64,000 nt of DNA from Isoetes taiwanensis (taxonomy: Eukaryota > Streptophyta > Lycopodiopsida > Isoetales > Isoetaceae), in NCBI GenBank assembly GCA_021234155.1, contig JAJEKV010000047.1:2280494-2344493 (forward strand), in the 5' to 3' direction. Below the pieces are notes generated by a model. That model did no database searches and was not told where the DNA came from. It saw only the letters and a list, made by a program, of their open reading frames with translations. Below are positions 1 to 14,100 of this stretch, piece after piece. Within the stretch, counting starts at the first letter, position 1, and every line of letters starts with the position of its first letter. The translations under genes were made by a program, and so were the position numbers.

Positions 1-3000
1 CTGAATTATTATGCGGAATACCTTCACGTGATAACGGATGGCTCTCTCTGAAGCTCTGCGATATTCTGAATCTTTTAACCACAAAAGCAAAACAAATACC
101 AGGAACTCGAGTGAGTTTCAACTTCGGAAAAGAATCGATTCGAGGCAATCTGGCTCAGAGAGAATGTAGCCATTTAATAGCCAAGCGACTACCTTAAGGA
201 GCAAATGCAAAGAAGCATAGAGGACCAAAGTTTCAAGCAGGCTTCGTATCGGCACATCTTCTGCGTGCGGTTTAGACCTCTTAATAGTTTCCTCGAATCA
301 TTTTTGCATCTGCTCTGAGAAGCAACAAGCTTGCAGGAACCGGTTTAGGTTCGATCAACAATCTTGGCTCCAGAGTGCTCCAGGTTATGCATCCAGAATT
401 CCAGACTCAACTTTCCTGGATTCACGAAGGCATTTCCTAACGTTAGCCACTTCTAACTTCCTTAGAGCACTGTTTCTTTTTACACACACATTACATTAGA
501 TTGTTTTCTTATCGCAGCAGAACATATTATCAAGCTTTGCTTAATGGACTTTTCCTCAAACTAGCAGCGCACAAGGAACAAGGACACACTCCGGTATGCG
601 GTTAGATTCTCCGAGAACAAACATATGCTGCATTTCCATGGAGTTTCATGTTTATGCAATTTTAGTTAGATCTTGGTAGTCGGTCAAAACTAATCTAAAC
701 CATCTAAATATCTTAATATATAGCTTAGCATATTTTTCATGTCGGGTACCTGTTTATCAAAAGAATATCATATTTGGTGCATTTCTTACGTTAACTTACG
801 GTAACTTCGTTTTTCCTTCATTCTATTCTCTAAGGTATTGATAGGTCACCGAATATAAAAGAGTAGAAGCATTGCGCTGGAAAAAAACCTTGCCTTCGGG
901 TTTCCAAAGCCATACATGATAATACAACTACTAGCAAAATAAACCCTATTCATGAAGACGGCGGGTCCAGGAGAAAAGTGGCTGACAATAAAGAATGATA
1001 AGGTGGAAAGAGCTTAATGGTAATGGTTTGTAACCAAAAGAAATGAGATGAGTATGAGCTAGAAAAATGATGATCACTGCATCAAGGAAACAACAAGTTA
1101 GCAAAATTAGAACTTTGATGATAAAGGCGATGGCTTACTATAGCGGTTTCCGTTTCATCCATATCATTGAAACATAAAGTCATATAGAGCATCCAAAGCG
1201 ATGACCCTAACGACTGTTGTTTTCTTAATCTTGAGATCATCCTTTCTGATCATTACTCATCGATTTTCACGACTTAACCAGCCACCGACGCTTCCTTTCT
1301 CCATTTATCATTCGCTATTAACTGACCATCTCCATCCCAGTAAGAAGTTAATGATAATTTTATGTTGCTAACAGTTATACCGATACTGATGAAGGAGTTT
1401 CATGGCTTCGAAAGAAGGCGGAACCTTCTATATTCGGCGCCAATATCTTCAAGGAAATCATCGAAGTGGAAAAACGACTCTTAGCTGATGCGGCATGCAA
1501 CTCAATAATAAGTTGTCTTAAATTGAAACTACCAGTTTTGGCATGTTTGTGTATTTTCCTTCTATGGGAAGTGCGAGCTGGTAGAGGCCATTGCTTGATC
1601 ATTATCGGTGGGACCTTAGAAAATTGACATGAAAACTATGCTTTAGAAGTTATATGTTATGATATTTGGATAGTTTAGATGGCGATCCAGATTCAGGCTC
1701 GTATTTGACAGACGGTCCGAGGTCGAACTAAAATTGTATAAATATGAAGTGGAATGAGACATGCTGAATACGAAAATCTAACTGAAGCGACGATTGATAA
1801 AGTGTTCCTCGGTGTTTTGGTTTGGGGCAAAGTGTCCATCAACAACGATGCTAATATGACCGATGAATTTGCCGTTAAGAAAAACAATTAGGTGATACCA
1901 ATGATGACAACCAAACAAATAAAATTAAGAGAGACCAAGGAAAGGAGTTAATGTTCCAGGAGCATCTTCTTGGGAGGCTGGAAGATGACTCTGAGTTAGG
2001 ATGCGCAACAGAGTACTGAGCCAGATTTTGAATGAAAACGCAATACTGTTCGGCGTTACTTCGTATAGCAAAATGCAAAAAGCGGAATTCGAAATGATCG
2101 TGGTGGCACTAAACGACGAGCTAATGCCGAATTCGTTTTATTGAAATGTTGGTCTCTGTCTTTATTTGCATTTCATAAATTCTTGTAATACGTTTGGTTT
2201 AACGTGTTCTTCATACTGAGCAGTTACTGAATCGAATTGCCCCGGTTAGCTAACCCTTACGAACCGACAAAATTTGTTGCTTTTCTTTATTGATTTGCGC
2301 CGAAGATATCGATGGCAACATCAAATATATTCGGGCCGGGGAATGCGGAAACCGATAATATAATCGATATTATCTAAGGATAAAATGCAATTTATTGAAT
2401 ATTTAACAAATATGCTGAATTAACTGGCGCGGTCATCAACCGGTGTTAAGTGAGACTTCATCATATGCGTTGGATAAATTTTAGCACGGTCTGTGGTTGT
2501 TGTTTATCGAAACGCTGAAAGTACTTTATCGACTATGTTGAATGGACATTATGATTTTTATTTGATAACTCATGCACTTCGTGCCTTGATCTGAAGCTTG
2601 AGCTGTTCAACTTTCACATAATACGGAGGCATTAAGAGGTGAAGACAATAATTCGATTTTATGATGAAACGCTTGTAACCAGAAACATGAGGATAGATAA
2701 ATGGCGTGAGTTATAAGGAGATGAAGAATTTAAGCGTGAGGCGACTAACTATAACGACGACTACTAGATTGAAGTTGAAATTCTGGGAGGGAAAAGTTTT
2801 AAAACAATTAATCTTTCGATACCCGTAGCAATCTTCAATATAATATTGTGAGAATATTATTGGTGATTAACATGCATCTTCCCGAAGTAAACATATTGTG
2901 GATTTGTTGCGGAAATCGATCTTGTCAATGCGGGGTCTTTATTCTGATATTGATATATTAAATTATTATTAATGGATATATGACATGTGAAAGCTTTCCA

Positions 3001-5463
3001 CATTAGCCCAGAATGCCATTTTTCTAAAGAGATTTGATCAATGCGATCCAATAGCGATGTCATCAAATCACTAAGCACTATAGACTTTCAACCAAACAAG
3101 AGCCTGTCATATGACTGAAAAAGGTAAACATCACAAGGTTTAAATGACACACAATATAAAAATTTATTTAAAAAGAAATAATGAGAATATTTCAAAGATA
3201 AAATGGAAACCCAGCGGAATGGAAAAAGATAAAACCACTAAGATAAAACACATGGTAGAGTCAAGTTCGGAAAGAAAGAGATTAGCCACGAGCATGGTAC
3301 AACTCTAACAAATAATAGAAACTAAAGTAACATACCATATCAAATAAAGGCAATATCTATCTTATGTAACCTTGCAATCTTATGAATCATTTAAAGGGAA
3401 GGTATAAAAACAGCGGGATGCTAAGAAATAAAATTCCATGAAATTCCTCCGCGATCACGCTATCGACCAGAAGCAATCGCGATTAAGAACCTGTCGCGAC
3501 GAAACTCTCGGAATATAAAAAGGGATTTGGCTCAATTAATGATATAGAGGAATTCACATAAGCAGTAAAAAGAAGACAAATAAACTTTTCAAACGGAACA
3601 ATGATGCACTTACTGAAGGTAAACTCTCAATCTAGAATACAACAATAGAAATTACGCTACACAAACTTAATTCTTAAGTGACAAGTTGCAGATGGCAACT
3701 TAGGGCCGGATAAGCTTCCGCGACTCTGGCGATTCTGAAGTGGAAAAGAGATTCGGAGACGAAGCGAGAAAAATGTCTTGGAACTCTATTGTAATCGTTC
3801 AAGCATCCAAGTAGAAGAGCTTCAGAATGGAATAAGAGAAAGTCAAAAAAGAAGATCCAAAAGTGGCAATGTATTGTGCTTTCTTATGCAGAGGTTATCT
3901 CAATAAGCTCGAGTTGATTTTGATGATGCACCTTCTACGCATAGCACGTCACTGAAAGGCATATACCAGGAAGGTTCAAGGGTTTCTATCCTAATTCGCG
4001 AGATCAAATTTGAAGGCGGTTTAAGACAAAATGAAATTTGGCGAGAAAATAAAGAATGCGTGAGTTGAAAGGTAATTTTGGCCTGGCATTAGAGAGTGAT
4101 TCCCTTTTATTTTCTGACTCAGAATTTGGAAAGATATAAGTTGCAATGCCAGCAATGTCACACGATTGCAAGCCTAAAGCTTATTGCGATGCTAAATAGT
4201 TCTCAAACATCATGCTGATTGTATAGACATGCTAGGTTGATTAAAACTAGCACATCAGAGCATTTGCATATATTTTCAGCAGATGCCAATCAACATTAAC
4301 TTCCAATAACTTACAGGTTTGTCTTTGTGTTTGTCTAATCCACTGGTGGACCTTGGAATCCGAGTAGAGTAGATATACATCATAGGACATGATCAAAAAC
4401 TATGTGCAAATTGCGGACAAGAAGATTTAAAATGAAGAATAGTATAACCTAGTTTTGGAAGCCTCTGCCTTGGAATTAATGCCAGTGTAATTATATTGTT
4501 CAAGATAAATCCAACTCGAATGACCCCAATCAATCAAGAATCCCAACAAGTGCCATTTGTGTTTTGCGGATTTTTTTTCTAATTTGCAGCAGCTAATGAA
4601 GCTATATAGCATTCTCGACGCACAATCTTTTTGATTCCGGTGGTAAAATTAGATGCTTCAAAATGTTCGTTGGATGAATGTTTCTGTGCTACATAATCCA
4701 GATTTATGCAGGATGGTAGAGCATTATGTCGGTGTTAAATCTTGCACACATGGCTAGGTTTTGTGTATACGGATCTTAATGCTGTTGTTATCGATACAAA
4801 AGAGCATTTAATAAATAAAACTATCTGCGAGGTATCCAACCATGGATATTGCAAGTTACAAGTAAATAGTTAGATGAGCACTCAAACCCATTGATGAAAG
4901 TAGTTCAACATTCTAGACCAAGTGGACGTCTGTGTTTAATCCGATCTAACAGAAAAATTTATGTCGTATTTTTGTATGGGAGAACCAAATTTGAACTTTG
5001 AAGATGGAGCTTGTTCCGTTACATATGCAAAGCACAAACTCCTTTTACCTCGGCTTACAAACATTAGCTTTGAAACTCTAAAAATTATCAAATTAATACA
5101 CTTTCTTTCTCGTGCAGAATTTGATGATACTATCGAAAGTCGTAGAACCGTTCTCCCTATGGAATGTCTATGAAAGTCCCTAGAAAGATAAAGAGGACAA
5201 CAAAGGAAACACATTGTACCAAAGCAGTCTCCCACAGATGTCATTATAGGTTTCCTTTCTTTCCTTTTAAGAACTTATGATCTACATTGCTTCCTTTGCG
5301 AGGTTTGCAAATAATTTATTAAAAGCGTCGCGGCAATATTTCTAAAGCATAGAAGCACAGCACAACATACTAGTAGCTATGAAAAGCGCGCATCTTAACG
5401 AATGAGACAGCCAATGGCGTGGATCGCCGATGTAATCTACCCGGCTGTAAGGACAAGGTATAG
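1..5463. other. Gene-free AT-rich stretch, no recognised feature
   Basis: I found no recognisable gene, retroelement domain or RNA gene here. Short open frames exist, for example 1358-1627 on the plus strand (89 codons, no upstream ATG) and 4943-5173, which is open on both strands. Neither resembles a family I know, and neither has splice-site or codon evidence strong enough to call. The stretch may be old, decayed repeat DNA or intergenic DNA. Confidence 0.5.
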
Positions 5464-5466
5464 TTA

Positions 5467-7819
5467 GGGTCAATTCCCACTAGTCATTAGGTTAGGTTAC
5501 AAATAACGGAAACTTGCTTTCACACTAGCACTTAAGTTACTACCCGATTCGGTTAGGATGCGGTTAGAATTTTTAACTTCTGAGTTAACTTAACCGAATT
5601 AAGCTTTCATATCGATGATAGTTAGGATTAAGTTAAGTTAAAACTTTTAAAATGGACCTTATTTTTAAACTGGGGGTCGAGAGTAGAGCTTCGGAGATTT
5701 TTATTTTAACTTCGAGTTAGGAAGTAGCTTAACCTAACTACTAAATTAGAAAGGATAATAATCTAGTTAAACTATTTATTTTTATATGAAAATGGCATAT
5801 TAGGTGATTTCTTTTGGTAGTGGAAGCCACTTGGAATTTTTTAAGGGGTACCATAGCTAGCACTTCCTTTCTAATAGCGAAAAATGTGACATCAAAAAAT
5901 AATAATTTAATCATCAAGTGGGGTTCAAAGAGAGAAGTATAGAAAAATAAAGACAAAGAAGAATATCGAAAATATAGAAGAAAAAGATAGAAAATTAATC
6001 ATGTATCTCTTCATGGTTATTGATTTTTTAACAACTAAATACTTTAGATATCTTTAACATAGGTAATATGACGTGAAAATGGACATAGTTATCTCTAACC
6101 TAACAAAAGCGAGAATAGTAATGATGGAAACCCTAGCGCTAGTTAAAGTATGGAAACATCGCGAGCTCCACATGCTTGGCAGCGTTTGGAAGAAGCGGTC
6201 AATGCATACATGCGAGTGGATGCGTCTGCAGTTACTCGGAGATGTTTTTGGTCTTCATCGGCTCCTAAACATAGGTTGGCTCACCAGGCATGGCGGCCCT
6301 TTCTGAAACTTCGTCCTCTGCTTACGCAAAGTTAAATTAGGTAGAATGGATTCTTTATTTACGCCATTCGATTTGAGACTGGAAACCAGTTAGTATAATT
6401 TTGCAAGCATTTGGAGGACTCTTAATACTCGAGCTCAGCTTACAGTGTTTAGGTGCTTAAAACCTGCTTGTCTCCCTTATGTTTTGATTAATGCTAGGAG
6501 ATTTTAGCATTATTTGAGCTCGGTTTTGATTCAGCTATCTTCCATTTTCTTTGAACATAGTGGCGAGAGCATAGAGTACTTCTTATTTGCGCCAATGCCA
6601 CAGAGGCGCACTCCCTTTAGATTTAGGCTGCCGCTGGGATTCGCGGTCGGTGCATGTCAATATGTCGAGGATGTTGGGGCTTTTCGGGTTGCTTCTTTAT
6701 CATTTTAAAACCCTTGAAGAACTCACAAGACACGGCACGATAGCATTTGATGTATGAGAGGATAGTAGTATTACGCTGATGGATGCACTTTGCTTGCTTT
6801 ATTCTTCGGGTTTTGGATTGCACATATTAAATTGCGCGGCTAGCACAAGGTTTTACGGCCGCTGAGCTGCGGATAAGGCTACGATCATGAAGGACTAAGA
6901 GAGGGGCAAGGTTTTTATGGAAGTAGTTCAGGTGTGTATCCTATTTGGGTGTATTTGTCATCTTGTGCTATGGTGTGTCTTTAATTTGGCGATTCTAGGA
7001 TTAAATCCATCCCATCCAGCCCGGGGAAGATCGGAAATTCTACCAGTTTAGTATATAGCCGGATGGGAAGAGTAAAGGTGGCGACTAAACAAATAAGCCT
7101 TGAAGGAGATAGCAGCTTCTTTGCCATAATGGAGATAGAGACCTATCGCGAGTATTTGGAAGTTATAGGAAGGCAGAGAGTAGACCACCTCGGTTTGAGG
7201 TAGGCACGGCCCCAATAGCTCTTTACCATGAGGAAGATAGAGCCTTGAACTCCTTAGTACATGGTTGGAAAGGGATGGCGATTCTTTTAGTACTACAATC
7301 TGGGAAGGTCTTGGTCAAGTTCGCATGGTATAAGCCGTGTTAAGCTCTCTTATTGCTGCTTTGCTTTCATTTCTGAGAGGAGCTTCAAATGACCATGATC
7401 TATAATTGGTTGTCCCTTCCTTTCGAACTAAAGGGAGTTATACTCAATGCTGTAGACTCTTATCTTGGATCAGGAATTTGTGCTGACATGGATTTAGGCA
7501 TTTGGCTTTTATGGGCCATGAATAGTATATTTACATACATACATGCCCTCATATTATTAATAGAAATAAAAAATATCTGCCCTCAAAAAACTAACAAGCT
7601 ACTTACCTACTAGTCAAGCACAAATCATTGTAAATATTAGGTTATCTTAATTTTATGAATTTAACCCAAGTCATCTCTAACAAGTCCAATGAAATTGTAT
7701 ATCTTTAGAATTCATTAACTTAACCGCGATCTTAATGTGGCTTATAACCTCTTTTTTAGGTTAAGTTAAGAATAATAGCAGGTTAAATTAACCCAACTTA
7801 ATGGCTGATGAAATGGCCC
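5467..7819. mobile_element. PIF/Harbinger-like TIR element, non-autonomous, about 2.35 kb
   Basis: The left end begins GGGTCAATTCCCACTAGTCA and the reverse complement of the right end begins GGGCCATTTCATCAGCCATT. The two ends align imperfectly over about 32 bp, both running on into CATTARGTTRGGTTA. The trinucleotide TTA flanks the element on both sides (5464-5466 and 7820-7822). A 3-bp TTA/TAA target duplication with TIRs starting GG is the hallmark of PIF/Harbinger (Tourist) elements. Subterminal DNA is rich in short GTTAAGTTA/TAACTTAAC motifs at both ends. I see no DDE transposase inside, only short unmatched open frames (for example 6073-6306), so the element looks non-autonomous. The interior could be captured host DNA. 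The TIR mismatch implies an old copy. Confidence 0.5.
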
Positions 7820-8062
7820 TTAGGTAATCTTAAGGATGTAAATCTTAGCAACCAAATCAAGTGGTCAACTTATTGCATTTGTTGTTCTGGATTCAATTCA
7901 AAGCGATACTGGTGCAGGAAAAACATAAGCATGGAGCAACGTTCTTATTATTTGAAGCATCTAGTAATGTGAAGGGTTCTTACTAATAAGTTTTGGTAAG
8001 CTTGCATGAATACTTGCATGAATAGCAGGTTGCTGCAGGATCAAGATCTGCAAAAAATCAAT

Positions 8063-8350
8063 GTACAGTGTCAAAACTCCAAATGACACTAAGACTTTAT
8101 AGCACTAATTGTTTATCTAAATCCTAAACACTAAAAGTTCACACACGCATGAGTTTATCGCTGATATCTAAGCATTAAGAGTCTATCGCACTGAAATAGA
8201 GTACATTGCAAAAAAGCAAGTACACTGTCATAACTTCAAATGACACTAAGAGTCTATCGCACTAATTGTTTATCTAAGCACTAAGGAGGCATGAGTTTAT
8301 CGCTCATATCTTAAGCACTAAGAAATTATCGCACTGGATCAGAGTAAAAC
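8063..8350. repeat. Imperfect tandem repeat, two units of about 157 bp
   Basis: Two diverged copies start at 8063 and 8220. Both contain, in order, GTACA.TGTCA.AACT, CAAATGACACTAAGA, CTAATTGTTTATCTAA, GCATGAGTTTATCGCT and ATCGCACT. No coding potential is shared between them. Confidence 0.7.
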
Positions 8351-9420
8351 TTTTGGAAAACCTCATTAAATATTAGTTTCCAATCCCAGATCGAAAAGGT
8401 CTCACAAATAAATAGTCACAAATCTAACCCCTAACCATCCAGGGCTAGGAATACTCGGTAATAAAATAGATGTGAAGAACGCAACATCATAAGTCAGCTA
8501 TTACAGAAATGTCCTGCAGATGGCCGGATGCAGTAGAAGGTTTATCAGATGCCAGTGCTTGCAGATTTGAATAATCGGACAATGCAGGCTTTTGAGATTG
8601 GAGCAGGCAGTAACACATGTTTCATTATACCAGAAATACATGCTATTGTTGATAAACCCATGCATGGTTCATCTCTGGATTCAACACCAAATCTGCAGGC
8701 AAAGCTGATCTTTTGTCAGGCAGATCCAAACACAATACAAACACATTTAGAAGCTGATCTTTTGTCAGGCTGATCTTTTGTCAGATGATGAGAAAATCCT
8801 CATAGATGAAGAGGTAATCTATCAAAGGGAATGGCAACCAGTTGTGGAAAACCATGTGGGGTGCTCCACATTTGCAGGAATAGATTGTGTGAACATTTTA
8901 TGGATCTCATGAATATTGGATATGGTATATGGATATGCAGAATCAGAACATCTTAGTGACCAAATTCTTGCTGCAGGCTGGAGATCCTAGCCTTCCTTAT
9001 CTAGTTTTTGGGTTTTGAGTTAATTCAAAAGGAAAATTCTCAAGTATTTGCAGAGTTTATAGATTCTTGCTTTGTTTCATCTCTCCCGTTCTTCAACACG
9101 GAATTGATGGGAACTGCAAGGAACACAGCATTATAGCACATCTATACTTCCTAACTAGCAGATCTATAATTTCCAACTTAAATTACGAGATTACCTTCTA
9201 CATTTATTCCAGAAACAAAAGCCTGGATTTGCAGGAAGAAAAGACAGCGAAAAGCGTCCAGTTATTCGAGATTCTGAAATAAATGGAGCAAAGCGATGAG
9301 ATAACAGACATCAAAAAGCAAAAACAAAATAAGATTATACAACCTGCCACTGAAGTTGGCCGTCAAAATGATGAAGCAGCAACAGCAGGCGATCAATAAT
9401 CCTCAAAAATCCTGAGTTTG
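8351..9420. other. Unassigned stretch with repeated TTTGTCAGGC motifs
   Basis: No convincing gene. Around 8700-8790 the motif GCTGATCTTTTGTCAG occurs three times within about 90 bp, a small local duplication. A 74-codon open frame at 8549-8773 overlaps it and has no recognised domain. Confidence 0.35.
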
Positions 9421-9560
9421 GGACACATATCAACGAGCAATGCGCAGCGCAGCATGCTGGTGGAAGCGGCGCGGGAAGCTTGTTGATATGTATGCCAAAT
9501 GCGGGAGATTTGGGGAGCAATTATGCTGCTAATTCCATCCTTGAGCCGCTGCTTAAAAGC
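9400..9560 (+). pseudogene. PPR-protein scrap
   Basis: At 9479-9532 the plus strand encodes LVDMYAKCGRFGEQ followed by a stop. LVDMYAKCG is one of the most typical segments of plant PLS-class pentatricopeptide repeat (PPR) proteins, which bind RNA in mitochondria or plastids. Just upstream a different frame reads FGTHINEQ, resembling the G..IH/VHE part of the same repeat, so a frameshift is likely. No further repeats are visible, so this is a short relic and not a functional gene. A chance match to a nine-residue motif cannot be excluded. Confidence 0.4.
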
Positions 9561-10559
9561 TGTTATTTCACGAGCAATGCCTGAGCCCCTAACTTAGTGC
9601 ATGGCAGTTGGTGGCAGTTGCCAGCTGAACACCTCCATATGCGTATGTAGCAAGCTCAGCACATTAACCTCTAACAGCCTTCGAATTCTGGGTATTGATC
9701 ACACTATGATAGATCGACACGTCCGAGCATTGCGAGCTTATTGACGTGCTGCTGTCCGTAAACCCCATTTAGAATCTAAGCTTGGTCTCGGATTTACAAT
9801 CCCCACAGTAGCGACAAAGAATGATGTATAAAATCCAATCATGCTACAAGTCCGGAAATTATAACCTCTAGTTGACCGGCACTGAGTTACTTGACGGGCG
9901 TTCCAGTACTATTAGGGCCGAATGATGTCCTCACGGGGACTCAAACCTAATGACTTAATCTCAAATTTTGTAAGCTATGTAATTATTGTCCTAAGTACTT
10001 GTCTAATAACATAAGGACCAAAAGAATAATATTTATTGAGTTAGACCACTAACAAAATATCTATACATGGTCATGATAAAGGGGCTACCTATTCTGTAAG
10101 AAAAGAGTCGAGACAATGTTGATGGGATCTTGAATGTTAAAAAGGAGTTTGAGATGGGATAAAAGGCAACAAAGTTTATTATTTAGGAACCGAATTATTA
10201 AAAGGTGGAGGTCGGGCCCAACAAATCTGAAGGGTACAACGTTCATCCTCAATGGCTCCTTGTTGGCGACATTGATAGAACCCTCCTGATCCACATGCGC
10301 TCCCGGAAATCCTTTATACTTTACCATCTCAATGCCCAGGCGTTGCATCCATGTGAATGGAGAAATTTGCCAGATCTGCTACATGGTCAAATGTATAGCG
10401 GTGGTGGACCTCGGTGTGGAAGCGATGAATTTTGTTGCTATTGAGTTTTGCGGCTTTGTCGTATCTCAGGACAAGTTGCAAAAGATAGATTGAGGCAGTT
10501 GGGGGCCTCTAAAGATATGTAAAATGCAATATACATGTTATACCAGAGGCATGCCATTA

Positions 10560-11160
10560 ATTGATACCATATGGGGCCTTTGTTGTCAGTGTTGAATTAC
10601 TGCCAGGGTTGCCCACTCACTACATATTGATCAGTTGGAAGGTTGCCTTGCTAAACATGGGGAATCAGAACTCAGCTTGTCCACCACATATTGGTAGAAC
10701 AATAATGGCGTGATGTCGGACCTCTTAACCTATACTCGGATGACAAGTAGGTGTTAACTGTCACAGGATACTTCGATGGTTCAGCACTTCATCGAATAAT
10801 CTTGACTATTCAGGTGCTGCTCCTTCTCATCCTGCGTGCCGCACGAAGTGTTGGGAGTGGAGCTTCCTTCTACCACATATCGGGATTCTTTCATATGGCT
10901 GGACGGCACATCGGGCTAGAAGGCACCATATGCCATGCAAAACAACATTTACAAAGTAGAGTTGTATGATAGGGCTCACTTGGGCAAGGCCTTGGTAGAG
11001 CTAATTCTTTCCTCAAGGTCCAAGGTTTGGGGCTGGTAATATCGCCACAGATGCGCCCGTAAATCTAAAAAAGCCTTCCTATCTTCCGAGCGGACCGTCT
11101 GTTCCTTATCGGATCTGCTGCGGAAACGGGCTTCTTGCCCTTTCCGGTAGCGCTGGATGC
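10560..11160 (+). mobile_element. Eroded LINE fragment (reverse transcriptase to thumb region)
   Basis: Frameshifted pieces match the better LINE copies in this window in the same order. First comes QGCPL...YIDQLE (10590-10640). Then comes the GW(K/N)AP/TICHAKQ-like block ending in CCATATGCCATGCAAAACAAC (about 10918-10945). Last is a decayed copy of the LFKALVEP...WGSV...TWNDLEQ...AFL segment (10970-11090). Stops and frameshifts occur throughout. Both boundaries are unclear; similarity fades by about 11.16 kb. Confidence 0.6.
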
Positions 11161-14100
11161 CGTAAATGCACAATGCCTGCTTCGCGTGTCTGGCGGCACC
11201 TAGGTCCTGACCTTTGGAGAAAAGAGTTAGGATGTGATGCAAATATGGGAAACAACCTTGCTAGTGGTCCACTGTGGGAAAAAGCCTTCCTTCAGCGCCC
11301 TATTGAACAATACCATTGAGGGCACTGCTCCGGGCCAGCCCTATTTGAGCAGCTCACTTTACAGCCTGCATCCGTCTGTTGCTGCCATTGGCAAGGCTGC
11401 GTGAAACCTGGTGACCTCTACCTCTGTAATGGCTAATATTGACTATACCATGGGGTATTCTGCTTTCGAACCCCAAGTGGGTCATAAAGGCACTCTGAAT
11501 AATTTCACGATATGTTTTGGCTCCTCTTTCCTTAGGCTCGAGTGGCGGCTCTGTTTGGGTGGGGTGCAAAGGCGAGATCGGTGACATTCGAAGCCAACAT
11601 TTTTGCTCACCTTAGAACCATCATCAACCTTTGTTTACGCGGGAAAAGGTTATAGCTCTAAAGTGACTCTGCAAAGTTCTTACAAATTTATCAACAATGT
11701 CGCCCGTCGCTGATTCCCTTTTAAAGCGTTACGTGCTGGCATTGGAGGATTCACGGTATTTCTTCCTAGATCATTGTGACCATTTGGACATGAGTCACTT
11801 GCGATTCGTAAGCCAAAGCGCTGAATTGAGGGCGTAACGGGGAATGATGGACAATTGAACAATCGTCAATCACTTGGAAAAGGAATTGATGGTGGGAATT
11901 TAATTTCATTTCGCATCCTCATGGCGCAGCGTGAGGTATATAACCGGAGTGCAAAATCTTGCTCCGCCACTATCCATGTCGAAACCGGGCAGCCTCACGG
12001 TTTCCTTGTCTGCAATTAAGAACTTTGAAGGTTGGCCCTTTGTGGCTGGTCATTACCAAATTACAAAGTAGAAGATGCTACCGGCATATAGCGGTTGCCT
12101 GCGATCTGTATGGCCTAGTTGTCATCGGACCATTGAAGCTAAAGCCATTGTTAGGGCTTTCCAAGTATCGCGCAAGGTCAAATTACATTTGAAATCCTGG
12201 CCGGTGCATGCGTTGATACCAGCGAATGATCTTGCTATTCTTTGCATCAACGGTATGTCATGATTGACGCTGGGACGCTCGGTGGGAGTAATAGAAGTTA
12301 CTATCCACATGTAGGAAGTAGCATGCTACCATAAAGAGGGTTATACTTCCGCAATTCCGCCGATACAAATAAGGTTGCTAAATGCGTCTTTGGGTGAGGC
12401 GTTGTGCCAAGAGTGGTAGCAAGTGATATCCCCATGTCCCCGCTTTCCTGTGCACTCATTAAACAATTAGTAGTCTGGAGATAGCTGGCGAATCTACTAG
12501 TGGTTGCTTCCCTACATGCACCCATGTTGCCGCAAGGGTGAAATTTACATTGTTGGCAGGCTGGGTTGAAACTATCGCTCTGCCGAGGAAGTCCCAACAA
12601 TGCTAGGTTGAACCACTTGTGCAATTTAGTAGAGTCCCAACTAGCAAAATTTCAACTTCCTCGAATGGGTTTTGTACCTAATATCATAAAGGAAAACTAA
12701 AAAATCATATTGGTTAAGAATCTTACGGTTTTGCGTGATCTTGGCATGCTCATGGTTTTGCTGCTTTAAGACTTTGTAGACATCTCTCGAATCTCATTGG
12801 ATTCTTTGTAATTCGTAAACATGTTCTTGGAGAGCAGCTGATGGAGCACGAGTTGTTGCCCGAGGAAATTAGAGGGATGGATGAATGCACTCAAAAGGCA
12901 TCAAAATGGTACCGGTGTTTGTCAGTAGCTGCGCATAAATTCGTGTTATGGCCCATTAAATTGTACTTACAATTTTTAGATTACGGTCAGCGCAGCGACA
13001 CATCCACTTTTAATTGTGATGAGGTCCTGGTCGTGCTTTACGCGGGCCATTTACATGGATTAGGTTGTGCTTTGTCAATGCGGGATATGCAAATAGTCCT
13101 TGAGTTTTCTAATAGTATGATTGATACAATGAACTCCGATCGATTCGTTTGGAATCAATGATAATCTATGTAAAAGGACTAAAACGCTGCTGGCGTCGAT
13201 AGACTAACAAAGCTTTATTTGGTTTGCGCAATCTATGTTACCAGGATTAGCGCCATTGTGGTGGCTCATTACCAAAGCCCGAACATCAACTACGGGCATG
13301 CGAACACGAATTGATAGTTTGATTAATTACCCAGTGCATCCAAAGTGGGATTTAGATACATGTTTGCGACAGGGTGATTGAATGCTCCACATTGCCGCTT
13401 AAAAGTTGACTCTAGGGCTAAGAGGAGCCGAGGCGGAACTCAAAACCACTCTCGGCGGCAGTTCCCATTTCGCTTTATTGTGATGGTTCGACATCATGCT
13501 AGCGAACATTCTAAATTATAAAACGGCGGTTCATTTGCTCGAATGCACCAAAAATTAGCGAAGTTATCAAGAGAACTTTGTTTAATGCTTGAGAGAATGG
13601 AATTGGGCATGAATTACATGTCTTCTTGCGGCGGGGTCCCCGAGAGAGACCCCAAAGATAGAACTCAAAACCACTCTTTCCAGAAATTGGTTTGAAATTG
13701 CACCTCGCTGATGGTTTGCTTAAAATTGGACGTCATGCGTGGGCAATACCAAGAAGATGCAGACGACAAATTGTTGGCAGTGCATTGAAAAATGACTGAG
13801 TGTTACCTAAGAAAACATGCTTTGGGGAGCGAGGATTAATCGAACAATGCCCCAATTACTGAGTAGCTAGACTTGGACTCACACACTAGGAAAATAGAGG
13901 ATTGAGTAAATGGTTCATAAATCATCCATAGTGAGTATAGCTTTGATTGGTTGGTCATGCAAGTGTACCTTTAGAGTATTTTGGATTCTTTTGACTCGTG
14001 CGTAAAGCAAAAACCACATTCCCAGCTCGCTAGAGTAGACAAATTGGCCGAATACTCCATTTCTTCATTGTGTCCATATATCGAAAAGGGAAAAATTTGG

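Noticed and set aside
340-370. GGTTCGA-type B box of a tRNA gene
   Set aside because: No matching A box, anticodon stem or acceptor pairing nearby.
1358-1627. 89-codon plus-strand frame
   Set aside because: It reads somewhat like protein but has no start codon, no splice context and no known motif, and the complementary strand is open too.
10205-10444. 79-codon open frame as a gene
   Set aside because: No recognised family. The opposite strand is also open, and it lies just upstream of a decayed LINE.
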